Origin: Nocardiopsis metallicus
GTDB lineage: Bacteria > Actinomycetota > Actinomycetes > Streptosporangiales > Streptosporangiaceae
Direction: 5' to 3'
DNA length: 64,000 nt
Assembly (NCBI RefSeq): GCF_014201115.1
Contig: NZ_JACHDO010000001.1
Coordinates: forward strand, 930,001-994,000
Position 1 is the first letter of the stretch, and every line of letters starts with the position of its first letter. The notes under the pieces are model-generated. The model had not been told where the DNA came from. It did no database searches and saw only the letters and a program-made list of their open reading frames with translations. Below are positions 8,740-16,984 of the stretch, in pieces. The translations under genes and the position numbers were made by a program.

Positions 8740-9727
8740 TCGTTGATGGGAGTTTTCTGGAACTCCTGCGCCCATGACGAAGGGCGTCAAGGATCGGTGT
8801 GTGACGACCAACCTTGACGCCCTTCTGACCGCACTCTACGTCCATCTGGACGACCACGTCCTGCCTTCGCGTGAACAACCCCGCAAACGCGGCCCCAAAA
8901 GGCTGCTCACCGACCCAGAACTCGTGTGCGTGGCCATCGCCCAAGTCCTGCTGCGCCATGACTCAGAGCGCCACTGGCTGCGCGCCGCACCGGCCCGGAT
9001 CGGCCACCTCTTCCCCCGCCTGCCCGGCCAGTCCGAGTACAACCGCCACCTGCGCGATCTGGCACCGGCCCTGTTCACAGCAGCGATGTGGTTGGCCAGG
9101 GCCGTGCCTACCTGGTGGGAGCGGCTGCGGTTGATGGACGGAACCCCACTGCGCTGCGGTGCTTCGCGCACCACGGTCAACCGCTCCATGCTGGGCGAGA
9201 TCGCCGGATACGGACGCGACGTCTCCCACCACGCCTTCTACTGGGGCGCCAAGCTCATGCTCATCACCACCACCGAGGGAGCGGTGTGCGCGTTCAGCCT
9301 GGCTCATCCCAAAGAGCTGGACGAGCGTGCTCAGGCCCTGCACCTGCTGCACGTTCAGGCCTGCGCTCCCGGGCCGGCCCCGATCGTGTGTGACAAGGGC
9401 TTCGCCGGAGCCAAGATCGAGGCTGATGCGGCTGAGCTGGGTTATCTACTCATCCGCCCGATCCGCGAGGATGAGCCCGAACCCGACGTGAAGGTGTTCC
9501 CCTCCTGGCTGCGCCAACGCGTTGAGGCGGTGATCTGGACGTTGAAGAACCAGCTGGGGTTGGAGCGTCACGCGGCCCGCACCACGGAAGGGTTGTGGGC
9601 GCGCACCTGTCAGAGGATTTGCGCGCTCAACGCCGCGATCTGGCACAACTGGTTGATCGGTGCCCCGGTCAAGCGGTCCCTGATCGCCTACGACCACTGA
9701 CCAGGACACCAAACCCCCATCAACGAT
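8739..9727 (+). mobile_element. IS982-family insertion sequence, complete (989 bp)
   Basis: Ends are ATCGTTGATGGG at 8739-8750 and its reverse complement at 9716-9727, with partial similarity continuing inwards. The size and single transposase fit IS982. CTAG flanks both sides (8735-8738 and 9728-9731), and removing the element with one CTAG restores an open chorismate mutase frame. The exact end of the repeat could be shifted by a few bases because CTAG extends the palindrome. Confidence 0.85.
8774..9700 (+). CDS. IS982-family transposase
   Basis: A 308-residue DDE transposase that appears full length. The N-terminus (TTNLDALLTALYVHLDDH) is the typical IS982 opening, followed by a conserved TDPELVCVAIAQ block. 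The catalytic core includes LMDGTPLRCG, YWGAKLMLI, CDKGFAGAKIE and a late Glu/Arg-rich helix (RQRVEAVIWTLKNQLGLERH). The ATG at 8774 is used here; a GTG at 8801 directly before TTNLDALL is an equally good start and matches the usual family N-terminus. Confidence 0.88.
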   Translation: MTKGVKDRCVTTNLDALLTALYVHLDDHVLPSREQPRKRGPKRLLTDPELVCVAIAQVLLRHDSERHWLRAAPARIGHLFPRLPGQSEYNRHLRDLAPALFTAAMWLARAVPTWWERLRLMDGTPLRCGASRTTVNRSMLGEIAGYGRDVSHHAFYWGAKLMLITTTEGAVCAFSLAHPKELDERAQALHLLHVQACAPGPAPIVCDKGFAGAKIEADAAELGYLLIRPIREDEPEPDVKVFPSWLRQRVEAVIWTLKNQLGLERHAARTTEGLWARTCQRICALNAAIWHNWLIGAPVKRSLIAYDH

Positions 9728-9731
9728 CTAG
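9728..9731. repeat. Right 4-bp target duplication of the IS982 element (CTAG)
   Basis: CTAG directly follows the right inverted repeat. The matching left copy is at 8735-8738. Collapsing the two copies joins the two chorismate mutase fragments in frame. Confidence 0.75.
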
Positions 9732-10133
9732 GGTGATCCGGTCCAGTGCGGGGCGTACCTCGCCCAGGTCGGGCTCCTCGGCCGGGGCCCGGCCGGGCAG
9801 AACGGTCCACCGTGCGTGCAGTGCGTGCTGGACCGTCTTGTGCGCCTCGATCTGGTCGCGGACGACCGTCGCCGCGCGCTCGGGGTCGGTCGCCGACCGT
9901 GCGGCCTGCTCCCGCGCCGACTCCAGAACCGCCTCCTCGCGCGCGGGGTCCTCGACCGGCGCCCCGGTGTGCCACTTGGCCGCGGCGACGGCCTCGGCGG
10001 TCGCCAGGCGCTCGGCGGACAGGCCCACCAGGGCGTCCAGGCCGGACGGGGGAGCCACGGCGACCGCGGGCACGGGCGACAGGGTCAGGGCCGCGGCCAG
10101 GACCAGGGTCAACGGGGTTCGGGGCAGACGCAC
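9728..10133 (-). pseudogene. Secreted chorismate mutase (AroQ gamma type), 5' fragment
   Basis: The minus-strand frame starts at GTG 10133, with GAGAAGGAG 6 bases upstream, and encodes a signal peptide (hydrophobic LTLVLAAALTLSPVPAVAVA) followed by a mutase core. Core motifs such as LDALVGLSAERL, AAAKWHTG and VRDQIEAHKTVQHALH align in order with the periplasmic/secreted AroQ-gamma enzyme Rv1885c. It stops at CTAG where the insertion begins, so about 53 C-terminal residues are displaced to 7501-7662. The intact protein would have been about 187 residues. The truncated product lacks the C-terminal helices and both disulfide cysteines, so it is probably inactive. Confidence 0.85.
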
Positions 10134-10231
10134 GGGGCTCCTTCTCGCTACGGGCTGACTACGCAGGGTATCCAACCACCTGCCCGGCGCCAGTGCGAGG
10201 CGGGTTGGAGTCGATGGCTGGGGCGGTATCG

Positions 10232-10245
10232 GGAAAACGCTTTCC
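10232..10245. promoter_or_regulatory. LacI-type operator candidate upstream of the beta-helix gene
   Basis: GGAAAACGCTTTCC is a 14-bp palindrome with one mismatch and a central CG, the form bound by LacI-family sugar regulators in actinomycetes. It lies 90 bases before the secreted beta-helix gene. A second inverted repeat (GGAACTCA at 10258-10265 with TGAGTTCC at 10276-10283) follows. No lacI gene is in the window. Confidence 0.4.
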
Positions 10246-10334
10246 GTGCTAGCTTCCGGAACTCACCGTGCGGAATGAGTTCCGCACCGTGTTCGTGACC
10301 CCCAGCCCCCATGGGCCCGCACACGAGGAGCAGT

Positions 10335-11567
10335 ATGCGTTCTCACAGCAACCGAACACGTCCGCGCTGGGCCCCGCCCACCGCGGCCCTGGCCGTCCTC
10401 GCGGGGCTGGGGGTGGCGGCGGCGAGCCTCGTCCCGTCGGCCCCGCCCCCGGAGCCCGAACTCCAGAGGGCCTCCGAAGGCGCCTCGACCGCCGCGGAGG
10501 CTCCCGTCGGGGCCGCCTCCCGGTGCGGGGCGGGCAGCTACGACGCGGAGGCCGAACTGGACGGGGCGACCTGGACCGTGCGCAACGGCGGGGAGGCCGT
10601 CCACGAGGGATCCGACATGCTCGCCGCCATGCGCGCCGCGGTCGACAGCCTCGATCCCGGGCGTACCACCCAGGAGAGCGTGGTCGTCCGCGGATCGGGG
10701 ACCGTGCCCGCGGACGCCTCCCTCGACCTGCCCAGCCACACGTCCTTCGAGGTGTGCGGCACCATCGACGCAGTCGGGGCGGTGGGCGCGAACCACGCCG
10801 TCGTGCGCATCCGCCACGTCCAGGACGTGTCCGTTCCCCACCTGTCCCTGAGCGGATCGCCCTACTTCGGGGTGTTCGTGCAGAGCGCCCAGGGCGTCCA
10901 CTTCGGACAGGTCGACCTGAGCATGTCCGGCGGCCACGGAATGCGCGTCGACAGCCGCGACAACGACGCCGTCAGGCAGGCCCGCGACATCAGCATCGAC
11001 GACATCCGGGTCTCGGGCACCGACAACCACGGTGTGGAGACCTACGGCGTCGACGGGTTCACGGTGGGCACCGTCACGGCCCGGGACACCGGATACTCGG
11101 GGCTGCTGCTCAACGACACGGAGAACGCCGACATCGGGCTGGTGGACGCGGAGAACGCGGGGGCGGGCACCGGTTACGCGGCCTTCCGCATGGCCAACCG
11201 CAACGGCAGGGTCGGGGACGCCTACCCCGCCAACATCCGGGTCGGCGAGGTCCGCGCGCGCGGCGGCGGCCGCGGGGTCTTCTGCGTCTCGGAGAGCGGC
11301 GGGGCGGTCATCGAACGCGTGGACATCTCCGGGACCGGCGGCAACGCGGTCCTGATCGAGAACTGCCACAACGTCACCCTCGCGGGAGGGACGGTCGAAG
11401 GCCCGGGTGACATCCGGATCGCCGCCCGGGACGAGTTCGCCAACACTTCGGGCATCACCCTGGCGAACCTGACCGTCGTGGACACGTCGATCGACGAACG
11501 GCCCTGCGCCGAGGGGACCGTCCTGCGCAACATCACCTGGCGCGGCAGCCAGGACAACACCTGCTGA
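10335..11567 (+). CDS. Secreted right-handed parallel beta-helix protein
   Basis: A 410-residue protein with an export signal (Arg-rich N-terminus, then a hydrophobic stretch at about residues 15-35). From about residue 140 the chain consists of short repeated turns rich in Val/Ile/Asp/Gly/Asn, such as ISIDDIRVSGTDNHGVET and ARDTGYSGLLLNDTENA. This is the pattern of a right-handed beta-helix as found in pectate lyases, polysaccharide lyases and similar carbohydrate-active proteins. No catalytic signature can be assigned, so substrate and activity are unknown. ATG 10335 is chosen over the in-frame start at 10311 because GAGGAG lies just upstream. The LacI-like palindrome in the promoter would fit regulation by a sugar. 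Confidence 0.7.
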   Translation: MRSHSNRTRPRWAPPTAALAVLAGLGVAAASLVPSAPPPEPELQRASEGASTAAEAPVGAASRCGAGSYDAEAELDGATWTVRNGGEAVHEGSDMLAAMRAAVDSLDPGRTTQESVVVRGSGTVPADASLDLPSHTSFEVCGTIDAVGAVGANHAVVRIRHVQDVSVPHLSLSGSPYFGVFVQSAQGVHFGQVDLSMSGGHGMRVDSRDNDAVRQARDISIDDIRVSGTDNHGVETYGVDGFTVGTVTARDTGYSGLLLNDTENADIGLVDAENAGAGTGYAAFRMANRNGRVGDAYPANIRVGEVRARGGGRGVFCVSESGGAVIERVDISGTGGNAVLIENCHNVTLAGGTVEGPGDIRIAARDEFANTSGITLANLTVVDTSIDERPCAEGTVLRNITWRGSQDNTC

Positions 11568-11666
11568 TCCCCTGCCGCGAGGCCCCGGAAGCGGGAACGC
11601 ACGGCAGGGTTCGGGGCAGAAGAAATCTGAAAGCCTTGCGCACTAGGTTCCTGGATGGGCAAACGC

Positions 11667-11698
11667 CCGGGAGGCGGTGCCAACGCCGTGCCTCCCGG
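11667..11698 (+). terminator. Probable terminator downstream of the beta-helix gene
   Basis: A 9-bp stem (11667-11675 with 11690-11698) has a 14-nt loop, 100 bases after the stop codon. The distance is long for a terminator, so a regulatory hairpin is possible. Confidence 0.45.
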
Positions 11699-11736
11699 CG
11701 GTGACGTGGACCCGGGCCCTGCCACCCGGGTGCCCT

Positions 11737-11790
11737 GAGCGGTCAGGACGGGACCGCTCCTACGTTCGGGCGGTCAGGACGGGACCGCCC
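11737..11790. repeat. Two tandem hairpins with compensatory stem changes
   Basis: Two copies of a 31-base unit share the core CGGTCAGGACGGGACCG. Each folds into an 8-bp stem: GAGCGGTC/GACCGCTC (11737-11744 with 11752-11759) and GGGCGGTC/GACCGCCC (11768-11775 with 11783-11790). The base that differs between the left arms (A or G) is matched by a change in the right arm. The copies lie about 150 bases before the SRPBCC gene. Confidence 0.6.
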
Positions 11791-11937
11791 GTGCATGTGG
11801 GGGCGGCGGTGGGTGTGAAGAGCGCCGACCGCCGCCCCGCCGCTGCGCGGCCGCTCCGAGCGTCCCCGGCCCGCGTTATCGTCGGGCCCTGCCTGTCGTC
11901 CGGCCCCGGTACGGATCGTCTGAACGGAGTGGGTCCC

Positions 11938-12438
11938 ATGGAGCGAGAACGGAACGGAAGCGAACAGGGTGCGGGGAACGCGCGGGTCGACCGCGCCGAA
12001 CGTGTCGTCGCGGCGCCGCCGCCGACGGTCTACCGGGCGATGACCGACCCCGGGGCACTGGAGGCCTGGCTGCCCCCGGAGGGCATGACCGGCCGGATCG
12101 AGCGCTTCGAACTCCGACCCGGCGGCGGCTTCCGGATGGCGCTGACCTATCTCGATCCCGGAACCGGGCAGGGCAAGACCACGGAGTCCACCGACGTCAC
12201 CGAGGTCGGTTTCGCCGAACTGCTGCCCGGCGAACGGATCGTCCAGCGGGTGGACTTCGCTTCGGAGGACCCCGACTTCTCCGGGACCATGACGATGACC
12301 TGGCGGCTCGCACCGGTCGACGGGGGCACCCGGGTGAGCGTCGAGGCGACCGGGGTGCCGCCGGGCATCACACCCGAGGACCACGCCGCCGGGCTCGGCT
12401 CGTCGCTGGCCAACCTCGCCGCCCACGTCGAACCCTGA
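11938..12438 (+). CDS. SRPBCC/AHSA1-family protein
   Basis: A 166-residue soluble protein of the START/SRPBCC helix-grip fold, AHSA1-like branch. Recognisable pieces are the opening RVVAAPPPTVYRAMTDPGALEAW, shortened here to VYRAMTDPGALEAWLPP, the central GGGFRMALTYLDP, and the closing helix HAAGLGSSLANLAAHVEP. Members bind small hydrophobic ligands or act as Hsp90 cochaperone-like proteins; most actinobacterial copies are uncharacterised. The ATG at 11938 has a weak GGAG at about -12 and directly precedes the conserved start of the fold, so the longer in-frame extension upstream, which crosses the hairpin pair, is not used. Confidence 0.75.
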   Translation: MERERNGSEQGAGNARVDRAERVVAAPPPTVYRAMTDPGALEAWLPPEGMTGRIERFELRPGGGFRMALTYLDPGTGQGKTTESTDVTEVGFAELLPGERIVQRVDFASEDPDFSGTMTMTWRLAPVDGGTRVSVEATGVPPGITPEDHAAGLGSSLANLAAHVEP

Positions 12439-12722
12439 CCCCGCCACCCCCGGCCCGGCCAATCGAGCCCCCGGGCCCTCCAGCCCGGCCAGGCAGGGGT
12501 CGCGGTCGCCGCCGGCCATCAGAGCGGCGATCGTCCCGCAGACGGCCCAGGGGCGTACGGGGGAGGGAGGCCCTCGGGGCGGCCTGCTGCGGGGAGGTAC
12601 ATCAGCGATCTTTTCCGTGCTCGGGCGGAACCGACGCCTCTGTTTCTCGCGGGCGCCCCGGCCAGCTGGGAAACGGGAGGCCGCGCGGGAGATACCTCGT
12701 GCGCGAGGTTATTGCTTGGAGT
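12439..12722. other. Intergenic stretch with nothing recognised
   Basis: No open frame with a credible start, RNA or repeat was recognised here. It leads into the decayed gene at 12723-13220. Confidence 0.4.
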
Positions 12723-13220
12723 GATTCCCGGGTGACCGGTTCAGGTCAGGTCGAAGGCCCGCGCTTCACTCTCGACTCCGTGGTCACGGGGCCTGGGAGG
12801 CTCGCCAACTCCCGGGGCGACAACGACCCCAGCGGTTAGTACCTGGCGATCGACATGACGGTCGAGAACATCGGCGCCGAGGAGGAACGCATGCCTTCTC
12901 CGGGCCAGAGCCCCCTCGGCAGCTCCGGGACCGAGCACCGCCTGGCCGTCTGCCGCTGGCAGCGCCTACGACCGGCCCGCCCGGCGATCACCCTGCCGCC
13001 AGGGGAGAGCGGCGAGATGACGATCGTCTACGACGTCCCCGTCGACACCGAGCCCGACCACATGCTGATCAGAGGCCGTACCGTTCTCAACGGCCCGGTC
13101 CGCCTCGGCCCGCGTGACCCCCTGGGGGAGGGCCCGCAGGGTCCCTCCCCGACCTCCTTCCGGCCCCGTGCAGAGCTCCGTGGGTGTGTCGTCCCTGGTG
13201 AGGGCAGTTGGTGCGCATAA
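12723..13220 (+). pseudogene. Decayed DUF4352-like gene with an in-frame stop
   Basis: One frame reads VEGPRFTLDSVVTGPG..., then a TAG stop at 12837-12839, and continues directly as YLAIDMTVENIGAEEERM and later ITLPPGESGEMTIVYDVP. This order (early beta strands, YLAxxMTVEN, then LPPGES and a YDVPV strand) is that of the extracellular immunoglobulin-like DUF4352 domain. No signal peptide or start remains in front, and the last 40 residues lose similarity. An intact protein of the same general type lies at 43426-44085. The remnant is assigned by motif order only; a short unrelated gene starting at the ATG 12855 cannot be excluded. Confidence 0.5.
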
Positions 13221-13259
13221 GGTCGCACTTGTGGGCCGCCGGCACGGAGGGGGAGTGCG

Positions 13260-14642
13260 ATGAGCGAGGACGTGAGCGCGGAGGTCACCGGGAAGGAGGC
13301 CTCCGGGGCGGGTACCCGCGCCGAGCCCGAACCGCGCGGACGCGAGGCCGACCCGGGACGGGGGCACACCATCGTCGTAGGCGCCGGGATGGCCGGGCTG
13401 GCCGCCGCGGACCGGCTGGCCGAACAGGGCGAGCGCGTGACGGTGCTCGAGGCGCGCAGCCGGACCGGGGGGCGCATCCACTCGGTGCACACCTGGGACG
13501 GCACCACCCTGGACGCGGGGGCCTCCTGGATGCGCGGCCAGGAGAACAACCCGCTGTCGCGGCTGGTTGACGAGGTGGGAGCGCGCACCGCCGTGTTCAA
13601 CCGCTCCACCGAGACCGCCTACGACCCCAAGGGCCGCAGGCTCCTGTTCGACCGGCACACCCGCAACATGGAGGACGTCAACCTCCTGCACGAGCACATG
13701 TACTGGGCCACGGTCGGCGCGAGCCCGGAGGAGTCCATGGAGGATGGCATCAAGCACGCCCTCTACGACGTCAACCTCGTGCGCTCGCGGGCCAGGGACG
13801 CCGCCGAGATCGTGCACCGCATCGCCGAGGCCGACCACGGGGCGGACGCCGAGGAGGTCGCCTTCTCCGCCGTGGCCTCCGTCCACGAGTTCAGCGGTGA
13901 CGACGTGGTCTTCCCCGAGGGGATGAGCCAGCTCACCGACTACCTCGCCCGAGGGCTGGACGTGCGCATGGAGCACGTCGTGCTGAGCGTCTCCCACGAC
14001 GACCGCGGAGCCAGCGTGCGGGTGGAGACCCCCGACGGTGAGGAGACGCTGACCGCCGACCGGGTACTGGTCACCCTGCCGCTGGGGGTCCTGCAGGCCG
14101 GGCAGGTGGACTTCACCCCGGAGCTGCCCGCGGACAAGCGCGATGCCGTGCGGCGCCTGGGCAACGGCCGGCTGGAGAAGCTCTTCCTGCGCTTCGACGA
14201 CGTCTTCTGGGGCGACGCCGAGGTGCTGGTGCACCTGGGCACCGAGGAGGGCGCCTGGTTCCACTGGTTCGCCGGGCAGAACGTCCTGGGCGAGCCCATC
14301 CTGGTCAGCCGCAACGGGGGCAACGCCGCGCGGTTCCTGGCCGGGATGGACGACGGCGACGTGGTCGCGCACGCCATGGCGTCCCTGCGCGGCATGTTCA
14401 AGAAGGCACCGGACCCGATCGACCACTACCTGACGCACTGGATGGACGACCCCTTCGCACGGGGCGGGTTCTCCTTCACCGCAGTCGGGGCCGGGGACGA
14501 GGACCGCAGGGCGCTGGGCGCGCCCGTCGGCGATCGGGTCTTCTTCGCGGGGGAGGCCACCGACATCGAGCACACCGCCACGGTGCACGGGGCCCTGCTG
14601 TCCGGGCGGCGCGAGGCCGAGCGCATCCTCTCCCTGGACTAG
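13260..14642 (+). CDS. Flavin-dependent monoamine/polyamine oxidase family protein
   Basis: A 460-residue FAD enzyme that oxidises an amine, likely to an imine or aldehyde with release of H2O2. After a poorly conserved 35-residue N-terminus comes the dinucleotide fold TIVVGAGMAGLAAADRLAEQ, then the family motif EARSRTGGRIHSVHT. The C-terminal FAD contact is FFAGEATDIEHTATVHGALL, ending with GRREAERIL, the usual closing helix of monoamine oxidases. There is no signal peptide, so it is probably cytoplasmic. GGAGGGGGAG directly precedes the ATG. It stands alone; the substrate is unknown. Confidence 0.85.
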   Translation: MSEDVSAEVTGKEASGAGTRAEPEPRGREADPGRGHTIVVGAGMAGLAAADRLAEQGERVTVLEARSRTGGRIHSVHTWDGTTLDAGASWMRGQENNPLSRLVDEVGARTAVFNRSTETAYDPKGRRLLFDRHTRNMEDVNLLHEHMYWATVGASPEESMEDGIKHALYDVNLVRSRARDAAEIVHRIAEADHGADAEEVAFSAVASVHEFSGDDVVFPEGMSQLTDYLARGLDVRMEHVVLSVSHDDRGASVRVETPDGEETLTADRVLVTLPLGVLQAGQVDFTPELPADKRDAVRRLGNGRLEKLFLRFDDVFWGDAEVLVHLGTEEGAWFHWFAGQNVLGEPILVSRNGGNAARFLAGMDDGDVVAHAMASLRGMFKKAPDPIDHYLTHWMDDPFARGGFSFTAVGAGDEDRRALGAPVGDRVFFAGEATDIEHTATVHGALLSGRREAERILSLD

Positions 14643-14871
14643 CGCCGGCCGGGGCGCCGCGGCGGGCCGCTCCCCGTTCCGCGGCGGCTCCCCGGGCCCT
14701 CGTCCGCCCGGCGGCGCAGCCCTCTCGCGCCGAGGCGGGCAAGAAGCCCGCCGCCCGCCCTTCACCGTGGCGAACGTCACGTGCTAATTTCGCCTGCACT
14801 GTATACACCCTAGTCAGGCGCCAATCCCCTTTCCCAGCCGCACCCGGTGCCGCGAGTTCGAAGGAACCCCC

Positions 14872-16674
14872 ATGTCGGCCCTAGCAGTCCTCCTCGGAGC
14901 CCTGGCGCTGTTCGCCCTCGGCTACCGGTTCTACTCGGCCTATCTCGCCAAGCGGGTCTACGCCCTGGACCCCGACTTCGTCACCCCCGCCCACGCCTAC
15001 AAGGACGGGATCGACTACGTCCCCACCAACAAGCACATCGTCTTCGCCCACCACTTCATCTCCGTGGCGGGCGCGGCGCCGATCGTCGGCCCCGCCATCG
15101 CGGTCTTCTGGGGGTGGGGGCCGGCGCTCCTGTGGGTGGTGCTGGGCACCATCTTCGCCTCCGGCGCCCATGACTTCGGGGCGATCGTGGTGTCGGTGCG
15201 GCACAAGGGCAAGAGCATCGGTGCCCTGGCCAAGGACGTGATCGGGACCCGGGCCCGGATCCTGTTCCTGCTGATCATCTTCTTCCTGGTGACCATGGTC
15301 AACGCGGTGTTCGCGGTGATCATCACGGGCCTGCTCATCGCCAACCCCCAGGCGGTGCTCCCGGTCCTGGTCACCATTCCGCTGGCGATCGGGGTGGGCC
15401 AGGTCGTCTACCGCAGGCGCACCGCCGCGCTCGTCCCCTCGCTGATCAGCCTGCTGGTCGTGTACGCGTGCATCCCGCTCGGGCAGGCGTTCCCCATCAC
15501 CGTGGACCCGCTGGCGAACCTGCTGGGCGCCGACCCCGCGCTGGTGTGGCTGGTGCTGATCTTCGTCTACACCTTCTTCACCTCGCGCCTGCCGGTGTGG
15601 CTGCTCCTGCAGCCCCGCGACTACATCAACCAGCAGCAGATGGTGGTGGGCCTGCTCGTCATCATGGTCGGCATCATCGTGGGCATGAACACGATCGAGG
15701 CCCCCGCCTTCCGCGGGGACCTGCCCGAGGGAAGCCCGCCCATCTTCCCGCTGCTGTTCATCACCATCGCCTGCGGTGCGGTGTCCGGTTTCCACAGCCT
15801 GGTCGCCTCAGGGACGACCTCCAAGCAGCTGGACAAGGAGACCGACGCACGTTACGTGGGCTACCTGAGCTCGCTCGGTGAGGGCACGCTGGCCGTCTGC
15901 TCGATCCTGGCCTGCACCGCGGGCATCATGGTCTTCTCCGCCAACGAGGGGACCGCCTGGACCGACCACTACGCCGACTGGGCGACCGCCGGTACCAACC
16001 CCGCGGGCCGTTTCGTCGAGGGGGTGGCCGGTTTCGCGTCCAACATCGGGATCCCCGAGGGCGTCGGGCTCGTGTTCGCCACCGTGGTCGTGGTGAGCTT
16101 CGCGGCCACGAGCCTGGACACCGCGGTCCGACTCCAGCGCTACACCATCCAGGAGATCAGCTCCATCGTGAGGGAGAAGGCGGCCGATGGCGGCGTGCTC
16201 GAACGCTCCTCGCGTTTCCTCGGCCGCAACATCACCGCCGCCACGCTCGTCGCGGTGGTGATCCCCTTCGGGCTGGCGCTCATCCCGGGGAACTTCGCCG
16301 CCGGGACCCTCTGGCAACTGTTCGGTACGACCAACCAGCTGACCGCGGGACTGGCGCTGTCGGTCATCGCCGTGTGGGTGACCAAGCAGGGGCGCAACCC
16401 CGTCGCGGTCCTGGTGCCCCTGGTGTTCCTCGCGGTCATGACCTCGTGGGCGCTCCTGGTGCAGCTGAGGGACTTCGCGTTGAGCGACGACCCGATGCAG
16501 CGCTTCGTGCTCGCCCCGCTGGACCTGGTCATCTTCGGCCTGGCGGTGTGGATGATGGTGGAGGCGTCCGTGGCCCTGCGCAAGGCCTTCGCCGCGCGCC
16601 GCGGCGCGCCTGACGAGGTCGGCCAGGACCGGGCCGCGGCCGAGGACGCTTCCGGTAGCGACGGGCCTGCCTGA
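14872..16674 (+). CDS. cstA: Carbon starvation protein A (CstA-type pyruvate/peptide transporter)
   Basis: A 600-residue polytopic membrane protein of the CstA family. In E. coli CstA and its relative BtsT are pyruvate (and possibly peptide) transporters induced by carbon limitation. Hallmarks are the N-terminal KRVYALDPDFVTPAHA, then HFISVAGAAPIVGPAIA, ASGAHDFGAIV and the late TLWQLFGTTNQLTAGLAL. About 15-17 hydrophobic segments are visible, with a hydrophilic Glu/Asp-rich tail of about 30 residues. AAGGA precedes the ATG by about 9 bases. It is a single gene; a strong hairpin follows. Confidence 0.92.
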   Translation: MSALAVLLGALALFALGYRFYSAYLAKRVYALDPDFVTPAHAYKDGIDYVPTNKHIVFAHHFISVAGAAPIVGPAIAVFWGWGPALLWVVLGTIFASGAHDFGAIVVSVRHKGKSIGALAKDVIGTRARILFLLIIFFLVTMVNAVFAVIITGLLIANPQAVLPVLVTIPLAIGVGQVVYRRRTAALVPSLISLLVVYACIPLGQAFPITVDPLANLLGADPALVWLVLIFVYTFFTSRLPVWLLLQPRDYINQQQMVVGLLVIMVGIIVGMNTIEAPAFRGDLPEGSPPIFPLLFITIACGAVSGFHSLVASGTTSKQLDKETDARYVGYLSSLGEGTLAVCSILACTAGIMVFSANEGTAWTDHYADWATAGTNPAGRFVEGVAGFASNIGIPEGVGLVFATVVVVSFAATSLDTAVRLQRYTIQEISSIVREKAADGGVLERSSRFLGRNITAATLVAVVIPFGLALIPGNFAAGTLWQLFGTTNQLTAGLALSVIAVWVTKQGRNPVAVLVPLVFLAVMTSWALLVQLRDFALSDDPMQRFVLAPLDLVIFGLAVWMMVEASVALRKAFAARRGAPDEVGQDRAAAEDASGSDGPA

Positions 16675-16688
16675 CCACGGGTCCGTCC

Positions 16689-16725
16689 CCCGTCGGCGGG
16701 GCCCGGTCGAGGCCCCGCCGACGGG
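16689..16725 (+). terminator. Terminator after cstA
   Basis: A perfect 15-bp stem (16689-16703 with 16711-16725) with a 7-nt loop lies 15 bases after the stop codon. Confidence 0.8.
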
Positions 16726-16984
16726 CTGGTGAGCACAAAGCGGGCGGAGGCCGTCCCTCGTCCCGGGCGCCCCACGAGCCCCACCGGTGTCCCAAGGGAC
16801 CGAAAGCCCAGGTGGATACCGAGTGAAGGGACAAATCCGTACACGATACGATGAGCGGGCGGTCCTCCGCCGGGCATCCTGGGCCCGGTGGAGCGCGAGG
16901 TGGCGGGAAACGACGGTCCCGCCGGTTATCGTTGGCGCCATGGGGCGATCCGCGGAAGAAGGCAGACACGAGGCGGGGGGCAGC

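Noticed and set aside
14643..14871. GC-rich inverted segments after the amine oxidase gene considered as a terminator
   Set aside because: Several competing short stems but no single clear hairpin could be defined.
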